Counted from the first letter of the stretch, positions 9,085-17,197 are shown. The stretch: DNA of 25,922 bases from Haliea sp041583655 (GCA_041583655.1 JBFHFJ010000013.1:1-25922); one strand, 5' to 3'. Program-made: numbers and translations. The notes: a model not told the origin generated them from the sequence alone.

Positions 9085-10395
9085 ATGGTCATCAATCGCT
9101 GGCTCAACTCCGTAGCCAACGCCGGCAAGAACCTGTTGCGCCGCACTGCGCGCGACAAGAACACGATCACCGCCCTCTGCACCCAGCTCTACTCGAACAA
9201 GGGTGAAGCGCTGGGTATCGCCCTGGCGGATGAGGTGGCGGTCGCCTATGCCGGACTCGACCAGGCCCGGAAAGCCGACTTCTTCCGCACCCTGGCCACG
9301 GACTACAGCCCGGACCCGGACCTGATCAACCGCTGTGCTGCTGACTACGGCGCAACCCAGAGCCTGGAAGCCTACCGGGCACTGGCGCGGGCGGTGGAGA
9401 GCCCGCGCCAGACCCTGTTCCGGCGGATAAACATGGCGCCGAAGGGGACCCGGACCATGGTGAACATGCGCGAGGACCTGCTGGCGCTGTTGCCCGAAGA
9501 CGACTCACTGCGGGCCGTAGACGACGACCTCCAGCACCTGCTGAGTTCGTGGTTCAACCCCGGTTTCCTCAAGCTGCGGACCCTGGACTGGGAGTCACCG
9601 GCCGCGGTCCTGGAAAAACTGATCGAATACGAGGCCGTGCACGAGATGCAGGGCTGGGACGATCTGCGCCGACGCCTGGACGCCCAGGACCGGCGCTGTT
9701 TCGGCTTCTTCCACCCCGCGCTGCCGGATGAACCGCTGATCTTCGTCGAGGTCGCGCTGGTGGCATCCGTGTCCAGCTCGGTACAGAGCATCCTGGCTCC
9801 CCAGGACGGCGCAGTTGCCCAGGACCGGCTGAAGACAGCTATCTTCTACTCCATCAGTAACTGCCAGCCCGGCCTCAGGGGCATCAGCTTTGGCAACTTC
9901 CTGATCAAGCAGGTTGTCATGCGCCTGAAAGAGGAAATGCCGCAATTGAGCGAGTTTGCCACCCTGTCGCCCATACCGGGCTTCAGGACCTGGCTTAACA
10001 GGGTACTGGCCGACGAACAGCAAAGCCTGCTCGCTGCACGCGACACCGCGTTGCTCACCGCGCTCGACTCACCCCACTGGCATCAGGACAGCAGCCTGAC
10101 TGCCAGGCTGCAGCCGCTGCTCATGTGGCTCTGCGCCCACTATCTCGTCCAGGAAAAGCGCGGCAGTGCCCCGCTCGACCCGGTGGCACGATTCCACCTG
10201 GGCAACGGCGCCAGCATCGCGCGGCTCAACTGGCTCGGCGACATCTCCCCGAAAGGCCTGCAGCAGTCTGCAGGCCTGCTGGTGAACTACGAATACGACC
10301 TGGATGAAGTCGAAGAGCATCACGAGGCATTCCTCAACCGCGGCGAGATCGCATGCTCGCCCACCGTGCGCAGACTCCTCAACCGGCAGGGCTGA
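9085..10395 (+). CDS. Malonyl-CoA decarboxylase
   Basis: This enzyme converts malonyl-CoA to acetyl-CoA and CO2. The 436 residues match the family across their length: an N-terminal helical domain (about 20-160) ending LLSSWFNPGFLKLRTLDWESP, and a C-terminal GNAT-fold catalytic domain with EAVHEMQGWDDL, FYSISNCQPGLRGISFGNFLIKQV (split over 254-277), FATLSPIPGF and ARFHLGNGASI. By comparison with the animal enzyme the catalytic pair is probably S295 (in SPIPGF) and H371 (in FHLGNG). There is no mitochondrial-type extension, as expected for a bacterium. A separate 142-base gap precedes it, with a purine-rich AGGT near the ATG. It converges on the EctB-like gene. No malonyl-CoA synthetase or malonate transporter is adjacent, so the source of malonyl-CoA is not shown. 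Confidence 0.95.
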   Translation: MVINRWLNSVANAGKNLLRRTARDKNTITALCTQLYSNKGEALGIALADEVAVAYAGLDQARKADFFRTLATDYSPDPDLINRCAADYGATQSLEAYRALARAVESPRQTLFRRINMAPKGTRTMVNMREDLLALLPEDDSLRAVDDDLQHLLSSWFNPGFLKLRTLDWESPAAVLEKLIEYEAVHEMQGWDDLRRRLDAQDRRCFGFFHPALPDEPLIFVEVALVASVSSSVQSILAPQDGAVAQDRLKTAIFYSISNCQPGLRGISFGNFLIKQVVMRLKEEMPQLSEFATLSPIPGFRTWLNRVLADEQQSLLAARDTALLTALDSPHWHQDSSLTARLQPLLMWLCAHYLVQEKRGSAPLDPVARFHLGNGASIARLNWLGDISPKGLQQSAGLLVNYEYDLDEVEEHHEAFLNRGEIACSPTVRRLLNRQG

Positions 10396-10436
10396 CCCGC
10401 CGCAGGTTTGCGCCGCCGGCAGGTAGTTGCGCCGGA

Positions 10437-11693
10437 CTACACGGTTTCCTGCGCCACTTCCCTGAATGCCTCGCGGAATACATCCAACCCTTCGCGCAGC
10501 AACTCATCTTCGATAGTGAGCGCGACAAAGAGCTTGTTGACCTGGCTGTCCGCGCCGCAGGTCTCGCACACCAGCCCTTTTTCAAACGCGCTGGCGGCCA
10601 CTTTGTCCGCAAAGCCGGCTACCGGCGTTTCGATGCCCAGCACCAGGCCGCGCCCGCGAACCTTGCAGTTCAGTGCGGGAAACTCGTCCCGCAGCCCGTT
10701 GAGGGCTTCCATGATAATGCCGGACTTGCGTGCCACCTCCCCGGTGAGCTTGTCATCAGCCCAGTACTGCTGGATGAGTTCGGTGGCCGCCACAAATGCC
10801 AGCGAATTACCGCGGAAGGTCCCGGTATGCTCGCCCGGCGACCAGACATCCGCCTCCGGCTTTATCAGCAGCACTGCCATCGGGTTACCGCCGCCAATCG
10901 ACTTGGAGAGACAGACCATATCCGGTTCTATGCCGGCTTCCTCAAAACTGAAAAACTTTCCGGTACGGCCATTGCCGACCTGGATGTCGTCAATGATGAG
11001 CAAAATATCGAATTCCCTGCACAGGGCGGCGAGCTTCTGTAACCACTCCGTGGAGGCGACATTGATCCCGCCCTCTCCCTGTACCGTCTCCACGATTACC
11101 GCGGCTGGCGTCTCCATGCCGGAGCCGTGATCCTCGAGATAGCGGCGGAAGACGTGAATGGTGTCGATGTCATCGCCGAGGAAGCCATCGAAGGGCATGA
11201 AAGACACCGCACCCCGGGAGCCATAGGATGCGTCGCGATAGGCTTCGTTGCCTGTCACTGCCAGGGCCCCCATGGTGTGTCCGTGATAGGCGTTGGTGAA
11301 GGCGACGATGTTGGAGCGGCCCTTGACCTGCCGCGCAAGCTTCATCGCAGCCTCGGTACAGTTGGTGCCGGTAGGGCCGGTAAACTGCATTTTGTAATCG
11401 TAACCGCGGGGTTCCAGGATATACTTGACGAACACCTCGATGAATTTCTGCTTGGCGACCGTGGCCTTGTCGAGGCCGTGTGCAATGCGGCGGTCCTGCA
11501 GGTACTTGATACTGGCCTCGACAGCCGCTTCCGGATTGTGGCCGTAGTTCAGGGTGCCCGCGCCAGCGAAAAAGTCGATGTAGCGGTTACCATTTTCATC
11601 GAACAACTCCGCGCCAACAGCCTTGTCAAAAACCACTGGAAAGGAGCGAATGTAGCCGCGAACTTCCGATTCGTGTTGTTCAAACACCTCCAT
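10437..11693 (-). CDS. EctB-like class III aminotransferase (diaminobutyrate-2-oxoglutarate transaminase family)
   Basis: This 418-residue PLP-dependent, ornithine-type aminotransferase opens with SFPVVFDKAVGAELFDENG and has FFAGAGTLNYGHNP, TGPTGTNCTEAAMKLAR, AYHGHTMGALAVTGN, VIVETVQGEGGINVAS, the PLP-aspartate region IIDDIQVGNGRTG, and the Schiff-base lysine K264 in LSKSIGGGNP. These blocks match EctB, which makes L-2,4-diaminobutyrate for ectoine. However, ectA and ectC are not adjacent, and some active-site segments (for example GGGNPMAVLLIKP) differ from those I recall for true ectoine-pathway enzymes. It may therefore act on another omega-amino substrate. GAGGGAGAAC precedes ATG 11693. 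It lies 158 bases downstream of the ABC-TerB ATPase on the same strand, so co-transcription is possible but not certain. Confidence 0.85.
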   Translation of the reverse strand: MEVFEQHESEVRGYIRSFPVVFDKAVGAELFDENGNRYIDFFAGAGTLNYGHNPEAAVEASIKYLQDRRIAHGLDKATVAKQKFIEVFVKYILEPRGYDYKMQFTGPTGTNCTEAAMKLARQVKGRSNIVAFTNAYHGHTMGALAVTGNEAYRDASYGSRGAVSFMPFDGFLGDDIDTIHVFRRYLEDHGSGMETPAAVIVETVQGEGGINVASTEWLQKLAALCREFDILLIIDDIQVGNGRTGKFFSFEEAGIEPDMVCLSKSIGGGNPMAVLLIKPEADVWSPGEHTGTFRGNSLAFVAATELIQQYWADDKLTGEVARKSGIIMEALNGLRDEFPALNCKVRGRGLVLGIETPVAGFADKVAASAFEKGLVCETCGADSQVNKLFVALTIEDELLREGLDVFREAFREVAQETV

Positions 11694-11761
11694 AACCGTT
11701 CTCCCTCAACCGTGCGAATACCAAACCGCCTATCTTAACGCAATGGCATCACAAAATTCAG

Positions 11762-11785
11762 GGTTGACACCGCCTTGTGTCGACC
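11762..11785. repeat. Imperfect inverted repeat between ATPase and EctB-like genes
   Basis: GGTTGACAC and GTGTCGACC flank a CGCCTT loop, giving a 9-pair stem with one G-T wobble. It sits 67-90 bases after the ATPase stop in a 158-base gap. Without a following T tract it is a weak terminator at best; an operator for the EctB-like gene is equally possible. Confidence 0.4.
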
Positions 11786-11851
11786 TGTTGTCCAGAACCT
11801 CTGGGATTTACGCGATAATCTGCTACGGATGTGGGTAAAAACAGTGTGTAC

Positions 11852-12949
11852 TCATCCTCCGGCGGTTCGGCCCTGCTTGATACCAAACTCAGCCGCGATC
11901 GTCCTGATCTCCTCCACCTCCTCTTCGCTCACCGCACCATCAGCCCCGGCAATAGCGTAGAGCGACTCCAGAAAATGTGTCTTGCGTTCTGCGATCAGGC
12001 CAATATGTTCGTCGCTGTCCTGCGCAAAGTTCAGGTTGCGGCTTTGCATCATGGAGAGCTCCATGATGAATTCCACCTCGGAGGGCTCCAGCTGCGCGAC
12101 ATCGTGAAGGATTCGGCGCATTTCAGCGCGCTCACTGTCATCCACCACATTATCGGCATAGGCCACGCGCGCCAGGGCAAAAGAAAATGCCGCGAGATAA
12201 CTGGCGGTCCCGGGTTCATGCTTGCCAAGGAGGTTCAGCATACGACTTGCCCCTTCCGACACCGCCTCGCCAAGGGGCTTCATATGACCGTCCTCCAGAT
12301 GCAAAATGCGATCCGCAATATCCAGAATACGATTGTCGTGGGTCACCAGAACCACTGCGGCGCCGTCTTCCCGGGCCAGCTCCTGTATCAGTTCCACGAC
12401 ATCGCGACCGGACTGCTTGTCCAGGGAGGCCGTGGGTTCATCCGCCAGGATAACCCGCGGCCGGTTCACCAGGGCACGCGCGATTCCCGCCCGCTGCTTT
12501 TGCCCACCGGACAGTGCCGCGGGGTGCTTGTTGATGTGCTCGGCCAGACCGACGCGTTCCAGCACTGCGACAATACGTTCCTTCGCGTTGCGGCCCCCGG
12601 CCGGGTCCAGCTTCAAGCCCATCTGCACGTTCTGGCCTATGGTCAGGCTCTCAAGCAGGTTGTGGGACTGGAAAATATAGCCAATCTGCCTTCGCACCTT
12701 GACCAGGGTGCGCTCACGCGCACGATTCAACTCGTGGCCCAATACCTTCACGCTGCCCTGTTGCGCTGAGCGCAGGGCACCCATCAGAGTCAGCAGCGTG
12801 GTCTTGCCCGAGCCTGACGGCCCGGTAAGGATTACTACCTCACCGGCGCGGACAGTGGCGTTTATGTCGTACAGTATCTGTTTTTTCAGTGCACCCTTGC
12901 CGTAGATGTAGGACACCCCCTCCAATTCCACCGGAATATCTTCAGACAT
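11852..12949 (-). CDS. DevA-like ABC exporter ATPase with C-terminal TerB domain
   Basis: This 365-residue ATPase would power the DevC-like permease encoded just upstream. Residues 1-230 form a DevA/MacB-type nucleotide-binding domain: YGKGALKKQIL, Walker A GPSGSGKTT (43-51), Q-loop Q94, signature LSGGQKQR (146-153), Walker B VILADEPTASLD (166-177) and switch H204. Residues from about 245 to the end form a second domain absent from ordinary DevA proteins: two helical repeats, each with an A-D-x6-E pattern (D266/E273 and D337/E344) as seen in the TerB tellurite-resistance fold, which is thought to bind metal. ATG 12949 is chosen over an upstream start because GGAGGT lies 6 nt before it and it overlaps the permease stop as TGATG. 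The TerB tail probably regulates or localises the transporter; this is inference. Confidence 0.92.
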   Translation of the reverse strand: MSEDIPVELEGVSYIYGKGALKKQILYDINATVRAGEVVILTGPSGSGKTTLLTLMGALRSAQQGSVKVLGHELNRARERTLVKVRRQIGYIFQSHNLLESLTIGQNVQMGLKLDPAGGRNAKERIVAVLERVGLAEHINKHPAALSGGQKQRAGIARALVNRPRVILADEPTASLDKQSGRDVVELIQELAREDGAAVVLVTHDNRILDIADRILHLEDGHMKPLGEAVSEGASRMLNLLGKHEPGTASYLAAFSFALARVAYADNVVDDSERAEMRRILHDVAQLEPSEVEFIMELSMMQSRNLNFAQDSDEHIGLIAERKTHFLESLYAIAGADGAVSEEEVEEIRTIAAEFGIKQGRTAGG

Positions 12950-14106
12950 CAGAATACCTCCGCCGGGTCGATGGAGCGCAGCTTGCGCAGAGCCAGGATG
13001 CCCGAGCCAGCGCACATGAACAGTGTCAGCAGAAAGAGGTACCCCGCCGAGCGAACGTCCATTGACAGGGGTAACCCGGTGGCTCCCGCCGCCTTGCCAA
13101 ACACCAGGATGGAGATCGTGATCCCGGGAATGAAACCCAGCACGGCCAGCACTACCGATTGCTGCAACACGACACCCCTCAGGTAGCCGTGGGTGTAGCC
13201 CATGGCCTTCAAGGTCGCGTATTCGCCAACGTGGTCCTGCACATCGGCAAACAGTATCTGATAGACAATGATGAAGCCCACCACCAAACCCATGATTGCG
13301 CCGAACGTAAACATATAGCCAACAGGCGTCGTCTTGCTCCAGTGGTTGATTTCCTGGGCCTTGAATTCATCCCGCGTCAGTACCCGTACATCCCCGGGGA
13401 CACCTGCGATAATCTCTCGCTGGAGCTGCCGCGGGTCGGCTCCGGGCTCAAGGTGAATCAGGCCGATATCGATCGCCGACTTGTCGCGCTTCGGAAACGC
13501 GCGCAGGAAGTTCAGATCGGAAGTGATCACGCCGCCATCCAGGCCGAAAGACGTACCCAGCGAATACAGGGCAGCCAAAATCGGCATCCGGTCGTTGATA
13601 TCCACCTCATAGGGACCGTTGCTCTCGAACAGAGCCGCGACCGGCCCGTATTCAGGTCTGCCGCGCTGGTCGAAAATGATGCGGTCGGGCAGCTTGATCA
13701 GGTCGTGCTGTTCCGGTGTCAGCAAACGGGTAAATCCGCGGTCCGAGGGGTTGAACCCAACCACAAAGATATTCCGGGCGCTGGTTCTGTCGGCCGGATT
13801 GCGCCAGCTGCCCTGCTGGGTGTATACCGGTGTAACGCCAGATACCCCCTTGAATCCGGTGGCCTGGTACAGCCGACCGCGGGGAAACTGTTTTGTCGAC
13901 ACCAGGTAGGTGGTCTTTGGGCTGACCATTACCAGTTCATAGTCCATCGCGCTGTGATAGCGCACCGCGCTGACCGACAGCGCCTGGCTGAACTCGAGTT
14001 GCACGGTAATGAGGATTACCGCGAAGGCTATACCAATGATGGCGGCCAGTAACCGCAGCTTCTGGTGCTTCAGCTGCAACCAGCCGAGCGGGAGCAGACG
14101 GGACAT
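12949..14106 (-). CDS. DevC-like ABC exporter permease (FtsX/MacB fold)
   Basis: This 385-residue inner-membrane permease has the type VII (MacB/FtsX) topology: one transmembrane helix near the N-terminus (about 17-40, AAIIGIAFAVILITV), a large periplasmic domain (about 45-255), then three helices (about 262-285, MGLVVGFIIVYQILF; 308-335, VVLAVLGFIPGITISILVFG; 352-375, LFLLTLFMCAGSGIL). It ends RKLRSIDPAEVF, the usual end of DevC proteins. The start is ATG 14106, which overlaps the stop of the membrane-fusion gene as TGATG, and the stop overlaps the ATPase start the same way. The dimeric permease with the ATPase should drive export by mechanotransmission, together with a TolC-type channel encoded elsewhere. 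Confidence 0.93.
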   Translation of the reverse strand: MSRLLPLGWLQLKHQKLRLLAAIIGIAFAVILITVQLEFSQALSVSAVRYHSAMDYELVMVSPKTTYLVSTKQFPRGRLYQATGFKGVSGVTPVYTQQGSWRNPADRTSARNIFVVGFNPSDRGFTRLLTPEQHDLIKLPDRIIFDQRGRPEYGPVAALFESNGPYEVDINDRMPILAALYSLGTSFGLDGGVITSDLNFLRAFPKRDKSAIDIGLIHLEPGADPRQLQREIIAGVPGDVRVLTRDEFKAQEINHWSKTTPVGYMFTFGAIMGLVVGFIIVYQILFADVQDHVGEYATLKAMGYTHGYLRGVVLQQSVVLAVLGFIPGITISILVFGKAAGATGLPLSMDVRSAGYLFLLTLFMCAGSGILALRKLRSIDPAEVF

Positions 14107-14891
14107 CAACTATCTATCTCCACCTCGACCTGCATATTGGTCAGCCCCGACACCTTGTCGCTACTGTCCAGCAGGATGAAAACCTCGACGACGCGGGCGT
14201 CTGTCTTGGCAATCGGGTCCGTGCCCAGCACGTCCATTCGCCCCACCTTCAAGGCGATACGCTCCACCTTGCCTGTAACCCCCTCGCCCAGGGCCGGGGC
14301 CCTGACCACCGCCGACTGGCCAACCCGCACAAGGCTGATATCGGTTTCGTACACCTCGGCGACAGCGTACATGCGATCCGTCTGGGCCAGTTCCAGAATA
14401 CCGTCCGGTCCGACACTTTCCCCAGGATAGCTGTGGATCTCCAGCACCTGGGCCCGCAGCGGCGAACGCACCACCGACAGCTCAAGACGTGCCTGGGCGG
14501 CGGCGAGGTCGGCCCTTGCGATATTCAGTTCCATGGTCGCCGCGTCCAGCTGGGTCCGGCTGGTGGCGGAGGTCCTGGCGAGGTCCTGCTGCCGCTTCAT
14601 CTCCCGCTGGGCATTGTCGAGGATGGCCTCCAGCCGGGCGACTTCCGCACGGCGCAGGTCATAGCTGTCGAGGTAGGCAACGATCTGCGCCTCTTCTACC
14701 CAATCCCCCTCCTTGACCGAGAGCTTCTTGATGACCGAGCCGGACATACCGACGCCGGAAGGACCAGACAGGCGAATGACACCGTTCTGGGGCTCCAGCC
14801 TGCCCAGGCTGGATACTCCCCGCTCACTGGCAGAAGCCGCTGCAGTCGCCAGCAATGCAATACAAAGTGTTCCCAGAAAATTTCTTGTCAC
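14106..14891 (-). CDS. DevB-like periplasmic membrane-fusion (HlyD-type) protein
   Basis: This adaptor should join the DevC-like permease to an outer-membrane channel. From GTG 14891 (AAGGGG 7 nt upstream) it is 261 residues and begins with a Sec signal (MTRNFLGTLCIALLATAAASAS). A GTG at 14945, abutting the patatin stop, would add 18 basic residues and has no ribosome site. The body has the lipoyl/barrel-sandwich half SSLGRLEPQNGVI and KLSVKEGDWVEEAQIVAYLD, a short coiled-coil hairpin (about 75-145, rich in A, L, R, Q), the second lipoyl half SPLRAQVLEIHSYPGESV, and a beta-barrel part ending DPIAKTDARVVEVFILLD, typical of DevB. The coiled coil is short, so docking to TolC may need hexameric stacking. 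It is the second gene of the patatin-DevBCA unit. Confidence 0.9.
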   Translation of the reverse strand: MTRNFLGTLCIALLATAAASASERGVSSLGRLEPQNGVIRLSGPSGVGMSGSVIKKLSVKEGDWVEEAQIVAYLDSYDLRRAEVARLEAILDNAQREMKRQQDLARTSATSRTQLDAATMELNIARADLAAAQARLELSVVRSPLRAQVLEIHSYPGESVGPDGILELAQTDRMYAVAEVYETDISLVRVGQSAVVRAPALGEGVTGKVERIALKVGRMDVLGTDPIAKTDARVVEVFILLDSSDKVSGLTNMQVEVEIDS

Positions 14892-14945
14892 AGCTGCGCC
14901 CCTTGATACGTTGTATCTCTTTATTCGCCGATACTTCCCTTCCAC

Positions 14946-15953
14946 CTAGCCGGAATGGCTGTGCAGGGTTACCGCGTTTGCCTTTCTGGCCTTGAAGTTA
15001 TCCAGTAACGCCAGGATCTGTTTGAGGTTCGCTTCGTACCAGATTTCAGCGTGTGCCCGCAGGTTGCGTACATAGCCCGGCGTGGTTTCATCAAGCTTCA
15101 TCAAAGCTCGCGGCAGCGCCCCGTCAACCCGGAGATAGCGGTCGCCCAACAGCTGCTGGCACTGGTGCGCGCTCACCGCAGAGCTGGCACTGAGCATGTG
15201 ATCGAGCAGACCATTGGAGAGCCAGCCGATAATTCCCCAGTCCCGGGACGCAATGCCAATCTTGTCCTGCTGCTTCTGCGACATATCGTGGACAGGACGG
15301 CCCGTACCCATGGAGATCATCCAGATCTGGTCAATGGTGTAGCCCATGGCCAGTGCTTCGGAGATGGCACAGAGACTGGGATCGTTGATGGCAACCGCAC
15401 CGTCGATAAGCCAGCGACTGAAGCTGTCAGTTGTGGGAACCGGTGGATAAAGAGTGGGAGCCGCCGTTGCGGCATCGCATATCTCGGCAAGCAGCGGATT
15501 ATAGCTGGCATCGTGTCCGCGGCGGTTCTTGAAAGTGATCAGCTCGCGGTTGATGAAGTCGTAGGCAATCACCATCAGCTGTTTGTCGACAATATCGTTA
15601 ATACGCACCGTGCCCAGAACTTCGTCCAGATACAGGCGCTTGTTGATACCGTCGTATTTTGGCTGATTCTGTACGCGTCCCAGCATCTTGTCCCAGACAG
15701 ACTTGTCGAATATCCGGGACATGTTGTCGGAGGAGTAACTGGTCTTGGCGAGCACCTCGACCGAACCCTCTCCCATGGCGCAATAAGACGCGATCAGGGC
15801 ACCAGTGCTGACACCGGCAAAGAAATCAAAGGTACCACGGATATCGACGTTGGCTTCATGTTCGATAAGGTACAGAACGTTCACGGGAATAACACCGCGA
15901 GCGCCGCCGCCATCTATCGAAAGAATCAATATCGGATCGTCATTGCCCGCCAC
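14946..15953 (-). CDS. Patatin-like phospholipase
   Basis: This 335-residue protein is a patatin-fold lipase with a Ser-Asp dyad: oxyanion loop DGGGARG (14-20), nucleophile elbow GVSTG (S49), and catalytic D184 in IDGA. No signal peptide or membrane helix is present and the catalytic fold begins within ten residues of the start, so the enzyme should work on the cytoplasmic side, probably on membrane phospholipids or other acyl esters. The start is GTG 15953; an in-frame TGA lies five codons upstream, so no longer version is possible. It is the first gene of the minus-strand exporter unit, 54 bases ahead of the chosen membrane-fusion start (or abutting the alternative start). The context suggests that it prepares or releases the exported molecule, or repairs lipid around the transporter. 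Both ideas are inference. Confidence 0.93.
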   Translation of the reverse strand: MAGNDDPILILSIDGGGARGVIPVNVLYLIEHEANVDIRGTFDFFAGVSTGALIASYCAMGEGSVEVLAKTSYSSDNMSRIFDKSVWDKMLGRVQNQPKYDGINKRLYLDEVLGTVRINDIVDKQLMVIAYDFINRELITFKNRRGHDASYNPLLAEICDAATAAPTLYPPVPTTDSFSRWLIDGAVAINDPSLCAISEALAMGYTIDQIWMISMGTGRPVHDMSQKQQDKIGIASRDWGIIGWLSNGLLDHMLSASSAVSAHQCQQLLGDRYLRVDGALPRALMKLDETTPGYVRNLRAHAEIWYEANLKQILALLDNFKARKANAVTLHSHSG

Positions 15954-16159
15954 CTGCTCTGGCCCTCAGCTGCCGTGCAAGATTTATTGTTACCCCACCT
16001 GCGTAGGTAAAAAAAGACTACACACAGACAGGCCTTTGCGCAAGCGCGCTCCTGCCCGCTCTGAATGCCGTTGTCCGTAACGACATGGCCACCCCTGCCA
16101 GCAAGCCAACGGCAGTTGCCGAGCTTTCGGAGCAGCCTGTCTTTCCCGATCTACAAGAA

Positions 16160-16173
16160 GCGCCTCAAGGCGC
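16160..16173 (-). terminator. Possible weak terminator overlapping the secF stop
   Basis: GCGCC and GGCGC form a 5-pair stem around a TTGA loop that contains the secF stop codon. On the minus strand it is followed by TTCTTG rather than a full T run. It would separate secF from the patatin operon, but it is weak. Confidence 0.3.
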
Positions 16174-17079
16174 CAGGTTGTCCTGGTCCGCGCCTTCCCG
16201 CACGGGCGCCATCAGGTCTTCCTTGGTGACACCAAGCAGCAGCAGGATATTCGATGCCATATAGATCGACGAATAGGTACCTACGCCAATACCAACCAAA
16301 AGGGCAACGGCGAAACCAAGGATCATGTCACCACCAAAAATTGCCAGGGCGACAAGCACCATGACGGTGGTCAGCGAGGTGATTGTGGTTCGCCCCAGCG
16401 TTTCGGTCAGGGAGATGTTGACGACGTCCAGCGGCGTCGCGCCCCGCAGCTTGCGGAAATTCTCGCGAATACGGTCGTAGACGACTATCGTGTCATTGAG
16501 CGAGTAACCGATAACCGCCAGTACCGCGGCGAGCACGGTCAGGTCAAACTCCATGCCGGTAATGGAGAAAAAACCCAGGGTGATAATCACGTCGTGAATC
16601 AACGCTATAACCGCACTTGCCGCGAACTTGAACTGGAAGCGGAACGCGATGTAGAGCATGATCAGGCCCAGTGCCAACAACATGGCCAGCCCACCCTGCT
16701 CCCGCAATTCATCGCCCACCTGAGGCCCGACAAACTCGACTCGACGCAGTTCCACCGTGGTTTCGACCTGCTTCTGCAAGGTCTCCACCAGTGCCTGGCC
16801 CGCGGTCTCTGCGTAGCCCTGGGGCAAGCGAATCAGGACATCGCGATCAGTGCCGAAAGCGACCACAACGGCGCCGGAGTACCCCTCCGCCTCCAGGTAG
16901 GAACGGATCCGGGGTAAATCAGCGCTCTCACCATAATGCACTTCCACCAGCGTTCCGCCGGTAAAATCCAGCCCCCAGTTGAGCTGGCGGGTGGCAAAAG
17001 AGCCGATCGACACCAGCAGCATCAGTATTGAGAAAGCAAGGGCCAGCTTGCGCCAACCCATAAAGTTCATGGTCTTCAT
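16165..17079 (-). CDS. secF: Protein translocase subunit SecF
   Basis: SecF with SecD forms the proton-driven RND-type complex that helps pull preproteins out of the Sec channel. The 304 residues show the usual plan: a first transmembrane helix (about 10-30), LNWGLDFTGGTLVEVHY at its periplasmic end, the small P4 periplasmic domain (to about 110), then five helices with RFQFKFAASAVIALIHDV, VIGYSLNDTIVVYDRIRENF and the RTTITSLTTVMVLVALAIFGG block. ATG 17079 is preferred over ATG 17085 because AGGTGA lies 7 nt upstream. Normally secD is directly upstream; here there is none. The preceding 600 bases hold only a possible small membrane-protein gene. Either the gene is a stray second copy or secD lies elsewhere. 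Confidence 0.95.
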   Translation of the reverse strand: MKTMNFMGWRKLALAFSILMLLVSIGSFATRQLNWGLDFTGGTLVEVHYGESADLPRIRSYLEAEGYSGAVVVAFGTDRDVLIRLPQGYAETAGQALVETLQKQVETTVELRRVEFVGPQVGDELREQGGLAMLLALGLIMLYIAFRFQFKFAASAVIALIHDVIITLGFFSITGMEFDLTVLAAVLAVIGYSLNDTIVVYDRIRENFRKLRGATPLDVVNISLTETLGRTTITSLTTVMVLVALAIFGGDMILGFAVALLVGIGVGTYSSIYMASNILLLLGVTKEDLMAPVREGADQDNLAP

Positions 17080-17197
17080 GGACATTTCACCTGAGAAAAT
17101 TGAGGTTACCGAGCACCCGGAACCGATGTCCCGGTGCCGGCACAAGGCCAGGCAACGGGCGCCTTACAGGTGCCAGGTGCGCTACAGGGATAAGGAC

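Noticed and set aside
10416..10435. CCGGC/GCCGG hairpin between converging malonyl-CoA decarboxylase and EctB-like genes, as a two-way terminator
   Set aside because: Five pairs with a ten-base loop and no T run on either side is too weak in GC-rich DNA.
10437..11693. Ectoine biosynthesis operon
   Set aside because: Only the aminotransferase is present; no ectA-like acetyltransferase or ectC-like synthase lies beside it.
14946..15953. Patatin as a CBASS-type antiphage effector
   Set aside because: No cyclic-nucleotide synthase, cap genes or other defence genes are nearby; the coupling is to an exporter.
17134..17143. GTGCCGGCAC palindrome upstream of secF
   Set aside because: A single ten-base GC palindrome is expected by chance in this composition, and no promoter elements line up with it.
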